A stretch of DNA of 64,000 bases from JAMXLO01 sp963776505 (GCA_963776505.1 CAVZNH010000015.1:1-64000); one strand, 5' to 3'. Counted from the stretch's first letter, positions 40,294-50,722 are shown. Program-made: numbers and translations. Notes: generated by a model from the letters alone, not told the origin.

Positions 40294-41293
40294 ATGAGCA
40301 GGATCGGCATCGCCATTTCTGGTGGCCCCAACCCGGCGGAGATCATCGACCTTGTCGTCCTCGCCGAAAGCCTCGGCTATGAGTCGGCCTGGGTCGCCGA
40401 GGGTCATGGCGGCGACCAGTTCGCGATTCTGGCGGCCTGCGCGATGCGGACCTCGCGCATACGGCTCGGCACCAGCATCAGCAGCGTGTTCGTCCGCACC
40501 GCACCGACGATCGCCATGGCCGCCTCCACGATCGCCGACCTGTCCGACGGCCGCTTCATTCTGGGCCTCGGGTCCAGTCACAAGGCGCAGGTCGAACCCG
40601 AGCATGGGATGGTGTACACCAAGCCGCTGACCCGCACCCGCGAGACCGTTGCGATCGTCCGCGAACTGATCCGTGAAGGGCGCGTGAGCTTTCAAGGCGA
40701 GACCATCCGCATCGAGAACTTCGATCTTTGGTACACGCCGCGCCACCGGGACATACCACTTTACCTCTCGGCCGTGTTCCAGAAAGGGATCGTCCTGTGC
40801 GGCGAAGTGGCCGACGGCATCATCCTGACGCGCAGCACGCTGCGCACGGCCGCGCAGGTGCGGACGCATCTCGCCGAAGGTGCCCGCAATGCCGGACGCG
40901 ACCCGACCCAGATCGAGGTCACCTCCCTGTTGCCGGCCTCTGTCGGCGATACGCGAGACGCGGCGCTCGCCGTTCTGCGCCCGGGTATCGCGTTCTATTG
41001 CGGCTTCTTCCCACGCTACAACCGGATGATGGCCGCGCATGGCTTCGCGACTGAAGCCGCGGCGATCGCCGAGGCCTGGACGCGCGGTGATCGCGAAACG
41101 GCTGAGCGCGCGGTGAGTGATGCGATGATCGACGCAACCAGTGTGTCAGGCACACCGGACCAATGCCGAGCTCAGGATCGAGGCGTACCGGCAATCGGGA
41201 ATTGACGTGCCGATCATCAGTCCGTTCGCCCGCGGTCCGGACGCCAACGCCCGTTTTGCAGCCGCGATCCGCGCATGCGCGCCGTCCGACTGA
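40294..41293 (+). CDS. LLM-class flavin-dependent oxidoreductase (frameshift near 41172)
   Basis: This luciferase-like TIM barrel reads IGIAISGGPNPAEIIDLVVLAESLGYESAWVAEG at the start, then TSRIRLGTSISSVFVRTAPTIAMAASTIADLSDGRFILGLGSS, the F420/FMN cofactor region. Near the C-terminus TPDQCRA is followed by a +1 shift; removing one base gives RIEAYRQSGIDVPIISPFARG and a stop at 41293, for 332 residues. As sequenced it ends early at 41205. Members include alkanesulfonate and F420-dependent reductases; the cofactor is not decidable here. Confidence 0.88.
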
Positions 41294-41317
41294 TGGAATG
41301 TGCGGTTGCGGCCCGCT

Positions 41318-42478
41318 CTAGGTCCCACCGAATCCGTCCACAACGTTGCCACGCAGGAAGTCCATGTTCATCTCGATGCCGAGCCCAGGCTTCGGGGGCA
41401 CCTTCAGCCGGCCATCGCTGTTGTCGAGCGGCGCGGTGATGAAATCGTTGTAGTTGGACAGATCCCAGCGCGATGTCTCCAGCCGATAGAAGTTCGGCGT
41501 TGACATCATGACGTGCGCTCCCGCAACGACATTGATCGGACCGCTTGCATCGTGCGGCGAAACCGGGATGTAGAACGCCTCAGCCAGCGTGGCGATCTTC
41601 TTCAGTTCGGTGATCCCGCCGGTCCACGTCACGTCTGGCATCAGGTAATCGGTGAGGTGGTTTTCGAGTATCGGCAGAATTTCCCAGCGCGTGTGCAGCC
41701 GCTCCCCGACACTGATATGAGCGTTGACCTTCTCGCGCACCTGATGCAGCGCGTGATAGCTCTCGACCGGCACCGGCTCCTCGAACCAATCGATCCGACC
41801 AGCGTCCTCGAGAACGCGGCAAAGACGGATCGCCGTCGGCACATTGAAGCGGCCATGCGCGTCTATCAGGATTTCGATGTCTGGTCCGGCGATCTCGCGA
41901 ATGCGGGCAGTGAGCGAGGCTGCGATCTTCTCGCCTTGCTTGCTCATGCCGCCATCGAGATAGATGTCATCGGCGGCGCCGATCCGGTTGAGATGTGGGA
42001 AGGGATCGAACTTCAGCGCGGTGTGCCCGGAATCGACGATGGCGCGGATTTCCTTCACCACGCCTTCGTCGGTACCGAAATTGCGGCTGTTCGGATGCGT
42101 GTAAAGCAGAATGTCGTCTCGAACCTTGCCGCCGAGCAACTGGTAGATCGGCTGGTCAAGCACCTTGCCGCGAATATCCCACAACGCGATGTCGATGCCG
42201 CTGATCACGTTGGTCGTCGCACCGCGCGAACCGGTGTAGGTGAACGAGCGGAACGTCTTGTGCCAGAGCCGCTCGATCTGAGAAGGATCTTCACCGACCA
42301 GAAGCTCGTTGAGTTCGCGAATGATGCCCGCGACGGCGCGGTTGGCGATCTTCGTTGTGGTCGTGATCTCGCCCCAGCCGGTCACACCTTCATCAGTGCG
42401 TACCTCCACGAAGAAGTACTCGCCCCAATACGTACCAGCCGCCTTCACCAGCCACGGCACCAGCTTCGTGATCTTCAT
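41318..42478 (-). CDS. Mandelate racemase/enolase superfamily protein
   Basis: This 386-residue enzyme has an N-terminal capping domain (MKITKLVPWLVKAAGTYWGEYFFVEVRTDEGVTGWGE) and a barrel with metal ligands in LIDAHGRFN (Asp), WFEEPVP (Glu) and ISVGERLHT (Glu). TALKFDPF carries the catalytic Lys region and IPVSPHDASGPI the catalytic His. This arrangement resembles acid-sugar dehydratases such as galactonate dehydratase. It is convergent with the luciferase-like gene. It probably acts on a sugar acid or another hydroxy acid. Confidence 0.9.
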   Translation of the reverse strand: MKITKLVPWLVKAAGTYWGEYFFVEVRTDEGVTGWGEITTTTKIANRAVAGIIRELNELLVGEDPSQIERLWHKTFRSFTYTGSRGATTNVISGIDIALWDIRGKVLDQPIYQLLGGKVRDDILLYTHPNSRNFGTDEGVVKEIRAIVDSGHTALKFDPFPHLNRIGAADDIYLDGGMSKQGEKIAASLTARIREIAGPDIEILIDAHGRFNVPTAIRLCRVLEDAGRIDWFEEPVPVESYHALHQVREKVNAHISVGERLHTRWEILPILENHLTDYLMPDVTWTGGITELKKIATLAEAFYIPVSPHDASGPINVVAGAHVMMSTPNFYRLETSRWDLSNYNDFITAPLDNSDGRLKVPPKPGLGIEMNMDFLRGNVVDGFGGT

Positions 42479-42583
42479 GGTTCAGACCCGTTCTCCGGTT
42501 GTTGTTCGACGCACGGCAGGATGAGCTTGCGGCGGCGATGTCTGCGACTCGGGAACCAAGACATGCAACTGCTGCTCCGCAGG

Positions 42584-43890
42584 TCAGTGCACCACAGCAA
42601 CGCCCGCCACAGGAACGCCGGAAGCACCAGGTCGCCGCGCGCCAAGCAGGTGCCGTGCCTCCTCCAGCCGATCGGCCTCGAGATAGGCCTTCAACAAGGT
42701 GAACTCGATCAGGTCGTGCTGTGCGCGGCTGCCGCCAATGCGTTCGCTTTCCCCGGCCAGCGGTGCGAGCACCTCGATTGCCGTGGCGAAAATCTCCGCG
42801 TTCGAACGCCATAAAGCCGCGCGACAGCGCAGGAAGATAAGAGCCCGACGGGTAGCGTCCCTCGCGCGCCAGATCCTCCATCTGGCGGGCACGGTGGTCG
42901 AGGGCCGCCTCATCGCCCATGACCGCCTGTGCCAGAATGACGTGCAGGTCGGCGAGCCCGCTGCCCGGCCGCGGTAGCGCGGTGTTCGCGTACTCGTACA
43001 TCGCACGCCAGGCGGCAGCGTCGCGCGGATGGCCGGCGAGTTCGGAACGCCATAAGAACGCTGTCGCATCCGACATCTTCTGTTGCGGCCCGCCGCTGTG
43101 CCGATCGAGCGTCATGGCGTCCTGATACAGCCGCAACGCCTCGGCCCAATTGCCGGCAAGGAGTTCGCATAGCGAGAGATGCCAGTTCAGATGACCGTGG
43201 AAAAATCCGTCGCGCGGATAGGTGGTGAGCCAAGAGGACAGAAAGGTGCGGGCCGTGTCCCGCTCGCCACTCTCGTAACAGACATGCGCGAACGCGTGCG
43301 CACCATGCGCGTTGTTCGGGTTGGCCGCCACGGATCGCTCGATCTTCGGCCTCGCGGCTGCAAGCTGCCCATCCTCGGACAGCGCCATGGCATGGTGGGC
43401 CAGGAACCAAAAATCGTCGCCGTAATGCGGGGCGAGGCTGTCCAACAGCACCGCGATCTGGTGCTTCTGGCCGATACGGCCGGACGCACCAATCAGGCCG
43501 TTTGGGTTGGCGGCAGCTGGCGAGCACCAGCGCGTCGCGCGGCCATGCCGTCAGATGCTCGTGCAAGGCGGCGATAGCGGCGTCGGTCCGGCCCGCGAAC
43601 ACCAGGTCGAAGAAAGCGATGTGACTGGCCTCGCGCGCCGGCAGGCCGGAGGCCACGTCCTTCGCCGCAGCCAGGGCCGCCCGCGCGGCCGCCACGTGGC
43701 CTTCCCGCATCAGTACCTGGGCCTTGCCGGCCTGTGCCATGGCAAAACCGGGGTCCGCGGCGATGGCGCGATCAAACGCCTCGACCGCGCCAGGGTAGAG
43801 GGTCAGCGCCAGATCGCAGCCTTGAACGTAGGCGTCCCGCGCGGCGGCGGAGGCAGTGGACAAGGGAAGGTCGTATCGGTCCGCTAGCAT
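42584..43890 (-). CDS. Tetratricopeptide-repeat protein (frameshifts near 43517 and 42788)
   Basis: The start MLADRYDLPLSTASAAARDAYVQGCDLAL follows a strong AGGAGG. Helical repeat units such as AVEAFDRAIAADPGFAMAQAGKAQVLMREG are typical of TPRs. The frame breaks after LVLAS; removing one T gives AANPNGLIGASGR. It breaks again after FERGDF at a T run, where removing one base gives ATAIEVLAPLAGESERIGG. Corrected length is 434 residues. Related alphaproteobacterial proteins of this size are unnamed and lie in catabolic clusters. It precedes the enolase-superfamily gene by about 100 bases on the same strand, so it is probably in the same operon. Confidence 0.78.
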
Positions 43891-44025
43891 GGTGGATCCT
43901 CCTGGCCGATTTCGTTGAAAGCTACCGCCCTCTTCGGCCATCACCAAAAGGAGGCCTGTCGGTCGCGCGACCTTGGGTCGGGAGGCGATAATGAAGCTGA
44001 AGACTTCCCAGCGTACGACTGCCAT

Positions 44026-44894
44026 TCAGTGTCGTGGTGCGCCCGTGCCCTCAAGCCGCACGTCGAATGACAGAAACCGATCGAACAATGCGGTCTTGCG
44101 ATAGAAGTGCCGCCGCTCGATGAGACGTGACCCTGTTCGATCTTCCCTATGGTCGAGAAGACCAAACCACTGAAGAGGTCGAAGGATCCGTGCCTCCATA
44201 GCATGGGAAGCCGTATCCCATCTTTGGTCCAACACACCGTGGAAGGGGATCGTGCACAAACGCGACAGGCGTTCAGGCGGTTGCCAGTCGTTTGCGGCAA
44301 TCGACAAGGACCAAAGAACAACACCCGCATCGGATTGCGGCCAACCATGCAGACCCCATCCGAGATTACCGAGGTCGAAATGCCAGAAGGTGATATGGAA
44401 CAATACCGCCGGTAGCGCTGCAGGTTCGGCGGCTCAAGCATTCGACGGCCTGCCGGCGAGATCTTGAGATGACCCTTGTGTCTACGGAGGAGCGTGGCCG
44501 CCTGAGCAATGTGACGAACAAAATAGAGGGGCAGAAAGTCGGGCTCGTTGATCACTTTGTGGAATTGGAAGGCACCGGCTTTGTCGAACTCAGGCCACGA
44601 GAATCGATCGCACATCTCAGCGACGACGGCGCGAGAAAGATTGCCCGTCGAAGTCATCTTCAATCCTGGACCTGCTGCAGCCGCGAGCAGCAGGAGTAAA
44701 GCGTTGCGGGCAACGGCGGATTGCTGGATCTCGTCCTGCGTGAGATTGGTTGCAAGCCGGATCGGGCCTGTCGTTGGCGATGGTGGGCCCCGTAGTGCCG
44801 TGAAGCTGTCACAATCCAGAAGGGTCCACGCAGGTTCCAGCCCGCCTAGCCAGCGCTTGACCGACTCATCTTGCAGCACGTCGGGAGCTACCAC
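44026..44894 (-). CDS. Conserved-looking hypothetical protein downstream of recD2 (frameshift near 44410)
   Basis: Begins at GTG 44894, overlapping the recD2 stop by seven bases, so it is translationally coupled. The first frame (VAPDVLQDESVKRWL ... MTSTGNLSRAVVAEMC ... HKVINEPDFLPLYFVRHIAQAATLLRRHKGHLKISPAGRRML) gives about 160 residues. Restoring one lost base near 44410 continues AVLFHITFWHFDLGNLGWGLHG to a stop at 44026, for 289 residues. The TSTGNLSR ... ISPAGRRML pattern resembles winged-helix-like segments found in pRiA4b ORF-3-type plasmid proteins. I treat that as a loose similarity only. No function is assigned. Confidence 0.6.
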
Positions 44895-47095
44895 GACGCG
44901 CGCCTCTCCTCAACGCGGCCCAGCCATTCCTTCAACTTCGACCATCGTCGCCGACCGGACACGTTGCGCACCGCAATGGCGATTGCCTTCCGCTGCCCGA
45001 CCAATACGACCAGGCGCTTCCCACGGGTCACCCCCGTATAGAGCAGATTGCGTTGCAGCATCGCGTAGTGCTGGGTCAAGACCGGGATCACGATCGCCGG
45101 GTATTCGGACCCTTGGCTCTTGTGGATCGTCGCGGCATAGGCTGGCACGAGGGTATCGAGCTCGCCGAACCCGTAGCTGACGGCGCGGCCGTCAAAACGC
45201 ACGGTCAGTTCGCCCACCTCAGGATCGACCTCGGCGACGTAGCCGATATCCCCATTGTAGACCTCCTTGTCATAGTCGTTCTCGACCTGCATGACCTTGT
45301 CGCCCGACGCGAAAGTCCAGCCGAAGCGCTCCACCTTGCGATCGCCGGCGGGATTCAGGGCGCTCTGCAATTCGAGGTTAAGCGAGCGGGCGCCAATACC
45401 GCCGCGGTTCATCGGACACAGCACCTGGATGTCCCGGATCGGATCGAGACCGAAGCGCTGGGGGATGCGCGTCCTCACCAACTCGATAATTCGCGCCGCA
45501 GCGATGTCGGGATCGTCCGCCTGAACGAAGTAGAAGTCGCTGTCGCCTTCGGGCTTGGAGAGATCGGGTAAGGAACCCCGATTGATCCGGTGGGCGCTGG
45601 TGATGATCCGGCTCTGTGCGGCTTGGCGGAAGATCTCGGTCAACCGCACGACCGGCACCGCGCCGGAAGCGATCACGTCGGCCAGCACCTGTCCCGGACC
45701 GACGGACGGGAGCTGATCGATGTCACCGACGACCAACAGGGCGGCATGGTCGGGCACCGCCCTCAGCAACGCCTGCATCAGCAGAACATCGACCATGGAT
45801 GTCTCGTCGATGACCAGCAGATCGCATGCGAGCGGGTGGTCACTGCCGCGCCTAAACCCCCCGCTCTTGGGATCGACCTCCAGCAGCCGGTGAATGGTCT
45901 TGGCCTCGAACCCAGTGGCCTCCGTCATCCTCTTGGCGGCGCGGCCGGTCGGTGCGCAGAGCAGTAGGTTCACACCCTTGGCAGCCAGAATGCGCAGGAT
46001 GGCGTTGACGATCGTCGTCTTGCCGACGCCCGGGCCGCCTGTGACGACCAGGACCTTCGACATCAGGGCCAATCGAATAGCAGCTACCTGACTCTCGGCG
46101 AGCGCCAAGCCGATCTTCCGCTCGATCCACGGCAGAGCCTTCTCCGGATCGATGTGGGCCCACGGCAATGGTCCATCCACCAGGCGACGGAGCCGTTCCG
46201 CAACGACCTGCTCCGCCCGGTAGAGGCCGCCAAGGAAGACGCAGGCGGTCCCGTCAACCGTGTCGGCGATCACTGTCCCGTCGCTCACCTCGAGGTTCAG
46301 CGCGGTCTCGACGAGTTCCTGCTGGGTCTCCAGCAACTCGGCGGCGAGCGGCACCAATTCGCCGGTGGGCAAGCCGCAGTGGCCTGCGTCCATCGCCTGC
46401 GTGAGCGCATAGGAGATCCCGGCGCGAATTCGGATCATGGCTGTCTTCTGAATGCCGAGCCTGATGGCGATCGCGTCGGCAGTCTTGAAGCCGATCCCAC
46501 GGATGTCGCGGGCAAGCCGATACGGGTTCTCGGTCATGACCTGAACGGCATCGGCGCCATAGGTCTTATAGATCCGAACAGCGCGCGCCGTGCCCACACC
46601 GTGGCTGTGCAGAAAGACCATGATCTCGCGCACGATCTTCTGTTCCGCCCAGGCTGCGGTGATGCGCTGGGCACGTAGAGTCCCGATGCCATCGACCTCA
46701 CGCAGCCGATCCGGCTCGGCCTCGATGATGTCGAACACCTTCTCCCCGAAGGCCTTGACCATCTTCCTGGCATAGACCGGGCCGATCCCGCGGATCATGC
46801 CCGAGGCGAGATACTTCTCGATGCCCTCGACGGAACTGGGTGCCGAGGTGCGCATGAACCGCGCCTTGAACTGCTGACCGTGGGTGCGGTCGTTGACCCA
46901 GTCACCAGACGCCGTAATCCATTCCCCCGCCGAGATCGTGGCCGCATGGCCGACGATGGTGGCGAGGTCGCGATGGCCCCGTGCCTTTACACGCAGCACG
47001 CAGAAGCCGGTCTCAGCATTGTGGAACGTAACCCGCTCAACGATACCGGCGAGCACTTCGCGGTCGGGCTGATTTGAGGGCGGCGGGACGGCCAT
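44888..47095 (-). CDS. recD2: RecD2-like SF1B DNA helicase
   Basis: This protein has 735 residues. An OB-like N-terminal region (VERVTFHNAETGFCVLRVKA) and helix-hairpin-helix repeats (GMIRGIGPVYARKMVKAFGE, VDGIGTLRAQRI) precede the ATPase. Walker A is GGPGVGKTTIVNAIL (about residues 350-364). Other motor motifs are LCAPTGRAAKRM (Ia), LLVIDETSMVD (II), LLVVGDIDQLPSVGPG (III) and TIHKSQGSEYPAIVIP (VI region). RecD2 enzymes act in DNA repair without RecBC. MAVPPPSNQP was taken as start since upstream residues are unrelated. It is divergent from the ATPase-cyclase gene and intact despite its length. Confidence 0.94.
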   Translation of the reverse strand: MAVPPPSNQPDREVLAGIVERVTFHNAETGFCVLRVKARGHRDLATIVGHAATISAGEWITASGDWVNDRTHGQQFKARFMRTSAPSSVEGIEKYLASGMIRGIGPVYARKMVKAFGEKVFDIIEAEPDRLREVDGIGTLRAQRITAAWAEQKIVREIMVFLHSHGVGTARAVRIYKTYGADAVQVMTENPYRLARDIRGIGFKTADAIAIRLGIQKTAMIRIRAGISYALTQAMDAGHCGLPTGELVPLAAELLETQQELVETALNLEVSDGTVIADTVDGTACVFLGGLYRAEQVVAERLRRLVDGPLPWAHIDPEKALPWIERKIGLALAESQVAAIRLALMSKVLVVTGGPGVGKTTIVNAILRILAAKGVNLLLCAPTGRAAKRMTEATGFEAKTIHRLLEVDPKSGGFRRGSDHPLACDLLVIDETSMVDVLLMQALLRAVPDHAALLVVGDIDQLPSVGPGQVLADVIASGAVPVVRLTEIFRQAAQSRIITSAHRINRGSLPDLSKPEGDSDFYFVQADDPDIAAARIIELVRTRIPQRFGLDPIRDIQVLCPMNRGGIGARSLNLELQSALNPAGDRKVERFGWTFASGDKVMQVENDYDKEVYNGDIGYVAEVDPEVGELTVRFDGRAVSYGFGELDTLVPAYAATIHKSQGSEYPAIVIPVLTQHYAMLQRNLLYTGVTRGKRLVVLVGQRKAIAIAVRNVSGRRRWSKLKEWLGRVEERRASW

Positions 47096-47319
47096 GGCTG
47101 GAGATGGCCTAGCGCACGTCGGGCCCAGGACAAACCCCCGGCCGTAAAGCCGCACGCTCACTTTACTCTCCTCGGGATCGACGTCATCAGTGCGGCCGCC
47201 GCGGCGTAAGCATGCTGCGCCGCTGTTTCCTGCTCTCTCACGAGAGGGAGCGGACGTTGCCGGTTATTGCTCCCCAACCACGGCTTCAGCTAGCCTCGTG
47301 GCGGGCATGGGGGGACCGC

Positions 47320-49367
47320 ATGCGTGCGTGGACCGTGGATGCGGACGACATCCAGGTGGCGGAGGACTTTAACGAGTCCTTGCTCCACCGCACCCCTGAA
47401 ATCGAAGGCTTTCTGCGCTCGGATCGCGATGACAAATTCATCGTCATCGGCACGAAGGGTTTCGGCAAGACTCTGCTCCTCAAAGCCAAGCGCATTCTCT
47501 ATCAGCGTGAGGGGCGGGCCGTATGTCTTCCCACGGGGGCCCTTCTCGACAAGCCGATTGGCGACAAGATTTTTAGCCGGGAACTCCTCGCCTTTTTCGT
47601 GGTGTCTCCCCTTCCGTGGTCGAAGATCTGGCTCACGGCGATCTGTCTGGCGACGCTGAAACATCTCGGCGCGGTGAGTGGGCTGAAGGTCGGTTCCGGC
47701 CTCGCCAGCCTTATTGGAGACGAACAGCTTCAGGGCGTCATCGACCACTTCGTTCGCCTACTCGAATTTACCCCGAGCGAGCTCCAACGTTGCGGTGCCG
47801 ACACCGACGGTCATCTAGTCCCGCGAATACGCGCCGCCACCTCGCCGGTGGCCATCTTCATCGATGGCGTGGATGAGGTACTTCAACAAGCACGTCGAAG
47901 GGCCCACGAGCCATCCCAGCGTCACCGGCGAGTTATCGCCAAACATATGGCACTTCGCGCAACTTGGTCTGGTGGAGGTTTCTTATCAGCTTCGCCGGAT
48001 CAACCATCACATCAAGGTATTTGCCGCTGTGCGCAAGGAAGCCTATGCGCGTCTTGCGAAAACGACCGTAATGGCCCAGCAGTACCGCGGCAGCGCCGTC
48101 GATATTTCATACTCCCGCCAAAGTCTGCGCGAGATCTTTCTCAACAATGTGCGCCTGTTGAAGAGCGACACGATGGTAAGGCCAGAGAGGTTGCGCGCCG
48201 ATCCGCTTGAGGCATTCCTGGGGCAGACAACAGTCACCGACGCATACACGCGCGAAGAAGAGGGAAGTTTTGAGTTTATCTACCGGCACACGCTGCTACG
48301 CCCGCGCGACTTGATGACCATTGGACAGCGCCTGGCCGCACTCCCGCCATATGAGCGACGGAGCGAGCTCCGCTTCAAGCAAGTCGTGCACCAGGCGGCC
48401 ACCGAAATCGCCTACGAGTATCTCGCAGAGATCGCCCCGCATATCGGTAACCTCGAACTCGAACAGCTACTGCTACGTCTGCCGAGTAATGTGTTGACCC
48501 GCGAGCAGATCGAGACGGTCTTCTTGGAGCACAGCATCGCGACGGGTGGCGAGGAGAAGCACGTGTTTTGTGCGCTCTACCGGGTGGGCCTTCTCGGCTA
48601 CGTCCATTACGACCGCGTGCGTGGAGAGTGGGCACAGCACTTTCTGCGGCCGGGGGAGGCGACTCTCGAGCCGGACGGGATGCTCCCACAGGCCACGCAC
48701 TACCTGCTCCACCCAGTGCTGCACGACGTGATCGGACGGCTAAATCCCGCCTACCTGCAGCATATCCACCGCGACAACATCGTGGGCTATGGCCGACCCT
48801 GGCGAGAGACGGAGAGTGCGGCGAGGGCCATTAGCGTGCAGACGTGCTGCGTCCTCAAAGCCGATGTGTACGGGTATGGCAGCCTGATGCATGCCCGTGC
48901 TGATGCTCCAGTCCGGCAAGCATTGGACGATGCCGTGCGCCGATGGGCTCGCGGGGCAGCCGTCGTGGAGACCGGCGGAGATTTCAGCGTTGGTGGCCCA
49001 CGACGATCCGGTCGCTCTGGCCCAGGCCGCCCGGCATATTATCGATGACGTGTACCAGACCGCGGGCCAGCCTCGCCTGCGCGTAGCCCTGCACTTCGGT
49101 GAGGTACATATCCAGGCAGGCGTTGGCGATGAACCGCCAATGGTCGTCGGGGGAGATGCTGTGCTATGCGCGACCAGGGTGGAGCCCCATGTACTGCCTG
49201 GACAAATCTGGGCGACGGAAGAGTTCCGCCAGCAGCTCGCGCGGAAGCCCTCGCTCTGGCGCACAACAGAGGTGATGGCGCCGGACGGCAGCGATCGCTT
49301 CAACGTCAAGAAAGCAGGACGGGCGGAGCCAGATTTGTGGGTCCGCCTTTATCGTCTTGAGCTCTAG
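47320..49367 (+). CDS. P-loop ATPase fused to class III nucleotidyl cyclase domain (frameshifts near 47877 and 48990)
   Basis: Removing one G at about 47877 and one T at about 48990 gives exactly 681 residues. The N-terminal ATPase has Walker A IGTKGFGKTLLLKAKR (residues 44-51 core) and Walker B VAIFIDGVDEYF (about 177-188). The layout resembles P-loop ATPases of the Sll1717 kind. A mostly helical middle (about 200-500) is unrecognised. Residues 507-681 look like a class III adenylate/guanylate cyclase domain. Both metal-binding aspartates appear present (VLKADVYGYGSLM and ETGGDSAL), and later RVALHFGEV and GGDAVLCATRVEP. The Asn of the usual GxAVNxAxR is Leu here. No signal peptide or membrane span is seen. 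It is divergent from recD2, with a ggggggac ribosome-binding site before ATG. Confidence 0.75.
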
Positions 49368-49546
49368 ACGAAGGCGCCCTGCAAATCCTTCCAGCTCCAT
49401 TCCCCGGCGCAAAACCCAGCTGGAGATGCCATGACTGCCAGCGCCACGCTCCGGGTCCCTGCAGGTTGGGGTCAAGTCAGCCGGTTCGTTTGTTGCGATC
49501 GCCAGGGGTGGCCAGGCGAACGGGATGCCGACTTTCCGGTTTGCGC

Positions 49547-49621
49547 TGGAGCGGGCGAAGGGATTCGAACCCTCGACCCCAACCTTGGCAAGGTTATGCT
49601 CTACCCCTGAGCTACGCCCGC
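49547..49621 (-). tRNA. tRNA-Gly (anticodon GCC)
   Basis: The minus strand folds into a full cloverleaf. The acceptor GCGGGCG pairs with CGCCCGC, the D arm contains GTAGCTCAGGGGTAGAGC, the anticodon arm is ACCTTGCCAAGGT with anticodon GCC, and the T arm contains GGGTTCGAATCCC. CCA is encoded at the 3' end (49547..49549). Its 3' end faces the accessory block to the left and its 5' end faces the housekeeping genes to the right. Confidence 0.95.
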
Positions 49622-49776
49622 GCTCCCGATCAGGGCGCGGTTTCTAGGCGGCTTCCGCCTGACGATTGCAAGCAGCACCGAGCCACGGCATGGTCCATCC
49701 GACCGCCCGCGCCGCGCTTGTCTGGCGCGGCGCGGCACAACATCTATGCCTCGACTGATTCGAAGGCCAGGAGACC

Positions 49777-50722
49777 ATGGACGAACTGATCATCGGTCAG
49801 AACCCATCCGCGGCCGGGCGGCAACGGCGCCGCCATGATCGTGGACGGCGACCAGAAGACCTTCATGAAGGAGGTGGTGGAGGCCTCGCGCAGCTCTCCC
49901 CGTCCTGGTCGATTTCTGGGCGACCTGGTGCGGCCCCTGCAAGCAGCTCACGCCGACGCTGGAGAAGGTGGTCCGTTCCGCCGGCGGGCGCGTGAAGCTG
50001 GTGAAGATCGACATCGACCAGAACCGCGCGCTGGTGCAGCAGCTCGCGCAGCTCGGCCTGCCGCATGCAGTCGGTGCCGACGGTGGCCGCGTTCTGGCAG
50101 GGCCAGATCGCCGACCTGTTCCAGGGCGCGCAGCCGGAATCCGAGGTGAAGCGCTTCGTCGAGGGCCTGCTGAAGCTGGCCGGCGGCTCGATGCCGAGCG
50201 CCGACCTGCTCGCCGAGGCCAAGGCGGCGCTGGACGCAGGCGACGCCCAGCAGGCCGGCGAGCTGTTCAGCGAACTGCTGCACCAGGAGCCGGAGAACGG
50301 CGATGCCTGGGGCGGGCTGATCCGCGCGCTGATGGCCCTCGGCCAGGAGGATCAGGCGCGCCAGGCGCTGGAGCAGGTGCCGGCGAAGATCGCCGACCAT
50401 GCCGAGATCGCCGGCGCCCGCAGTGCGCTGGCGCTGGCCGAGGAAGGCCGCAAGGCGAAGGGCCAGCTGCAGAGCCTGCAGGCGCGGCTCGCCGCCGATC
50501 CGGCCGATCTCCAGGCGCGCTACGATCTCGCCACCGCGCTGAACGCGATCGGACGAGCGCGAGCAGGCGGCCGATGCGCTGCTCGAGATCATCCGCCGCA
50601 ACCGCGCCTGGAACGAGGATGCCGCGCGGCTGCAGCTGCTGAAGTTCTTCGAGGCCTGGGGCTTCGACGATCCGGCCACGACGGCGGCGCGGCGCAGGCT
50701 GTCCTCGGTGCTGTTCAGCTAG
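49777..50722 (+). CDS. cnoX: CnoX/YbbN-type thioredoxin-TPR protein (four probable +1 frameshifts)
   Basis: Starts MDELIIGQNPS. After shifts (GGG run at about 49815, near 49893, near 50063 and near 50553) the corrected product has 313 residues. It reads AAMIVDGDQKTFMKEVVEAS, LVDFWATWCGPCKQLTPTLEKVV (redox Cys pair present), VKLVKIDIDQNRALVQQL, SVPTVAAFWQGQ, then TPR-like repeats (AKAALDAGDAQQAGELFSELL, ALLEIIRRNRAW). It ends FFEAWGFDDPATTAARRRLSSVLFS, as in CnoX, which protects proteins from over-oxidation and passes them to chaperones. It abuts the Lon-domain gene. Confidence 0.85.
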
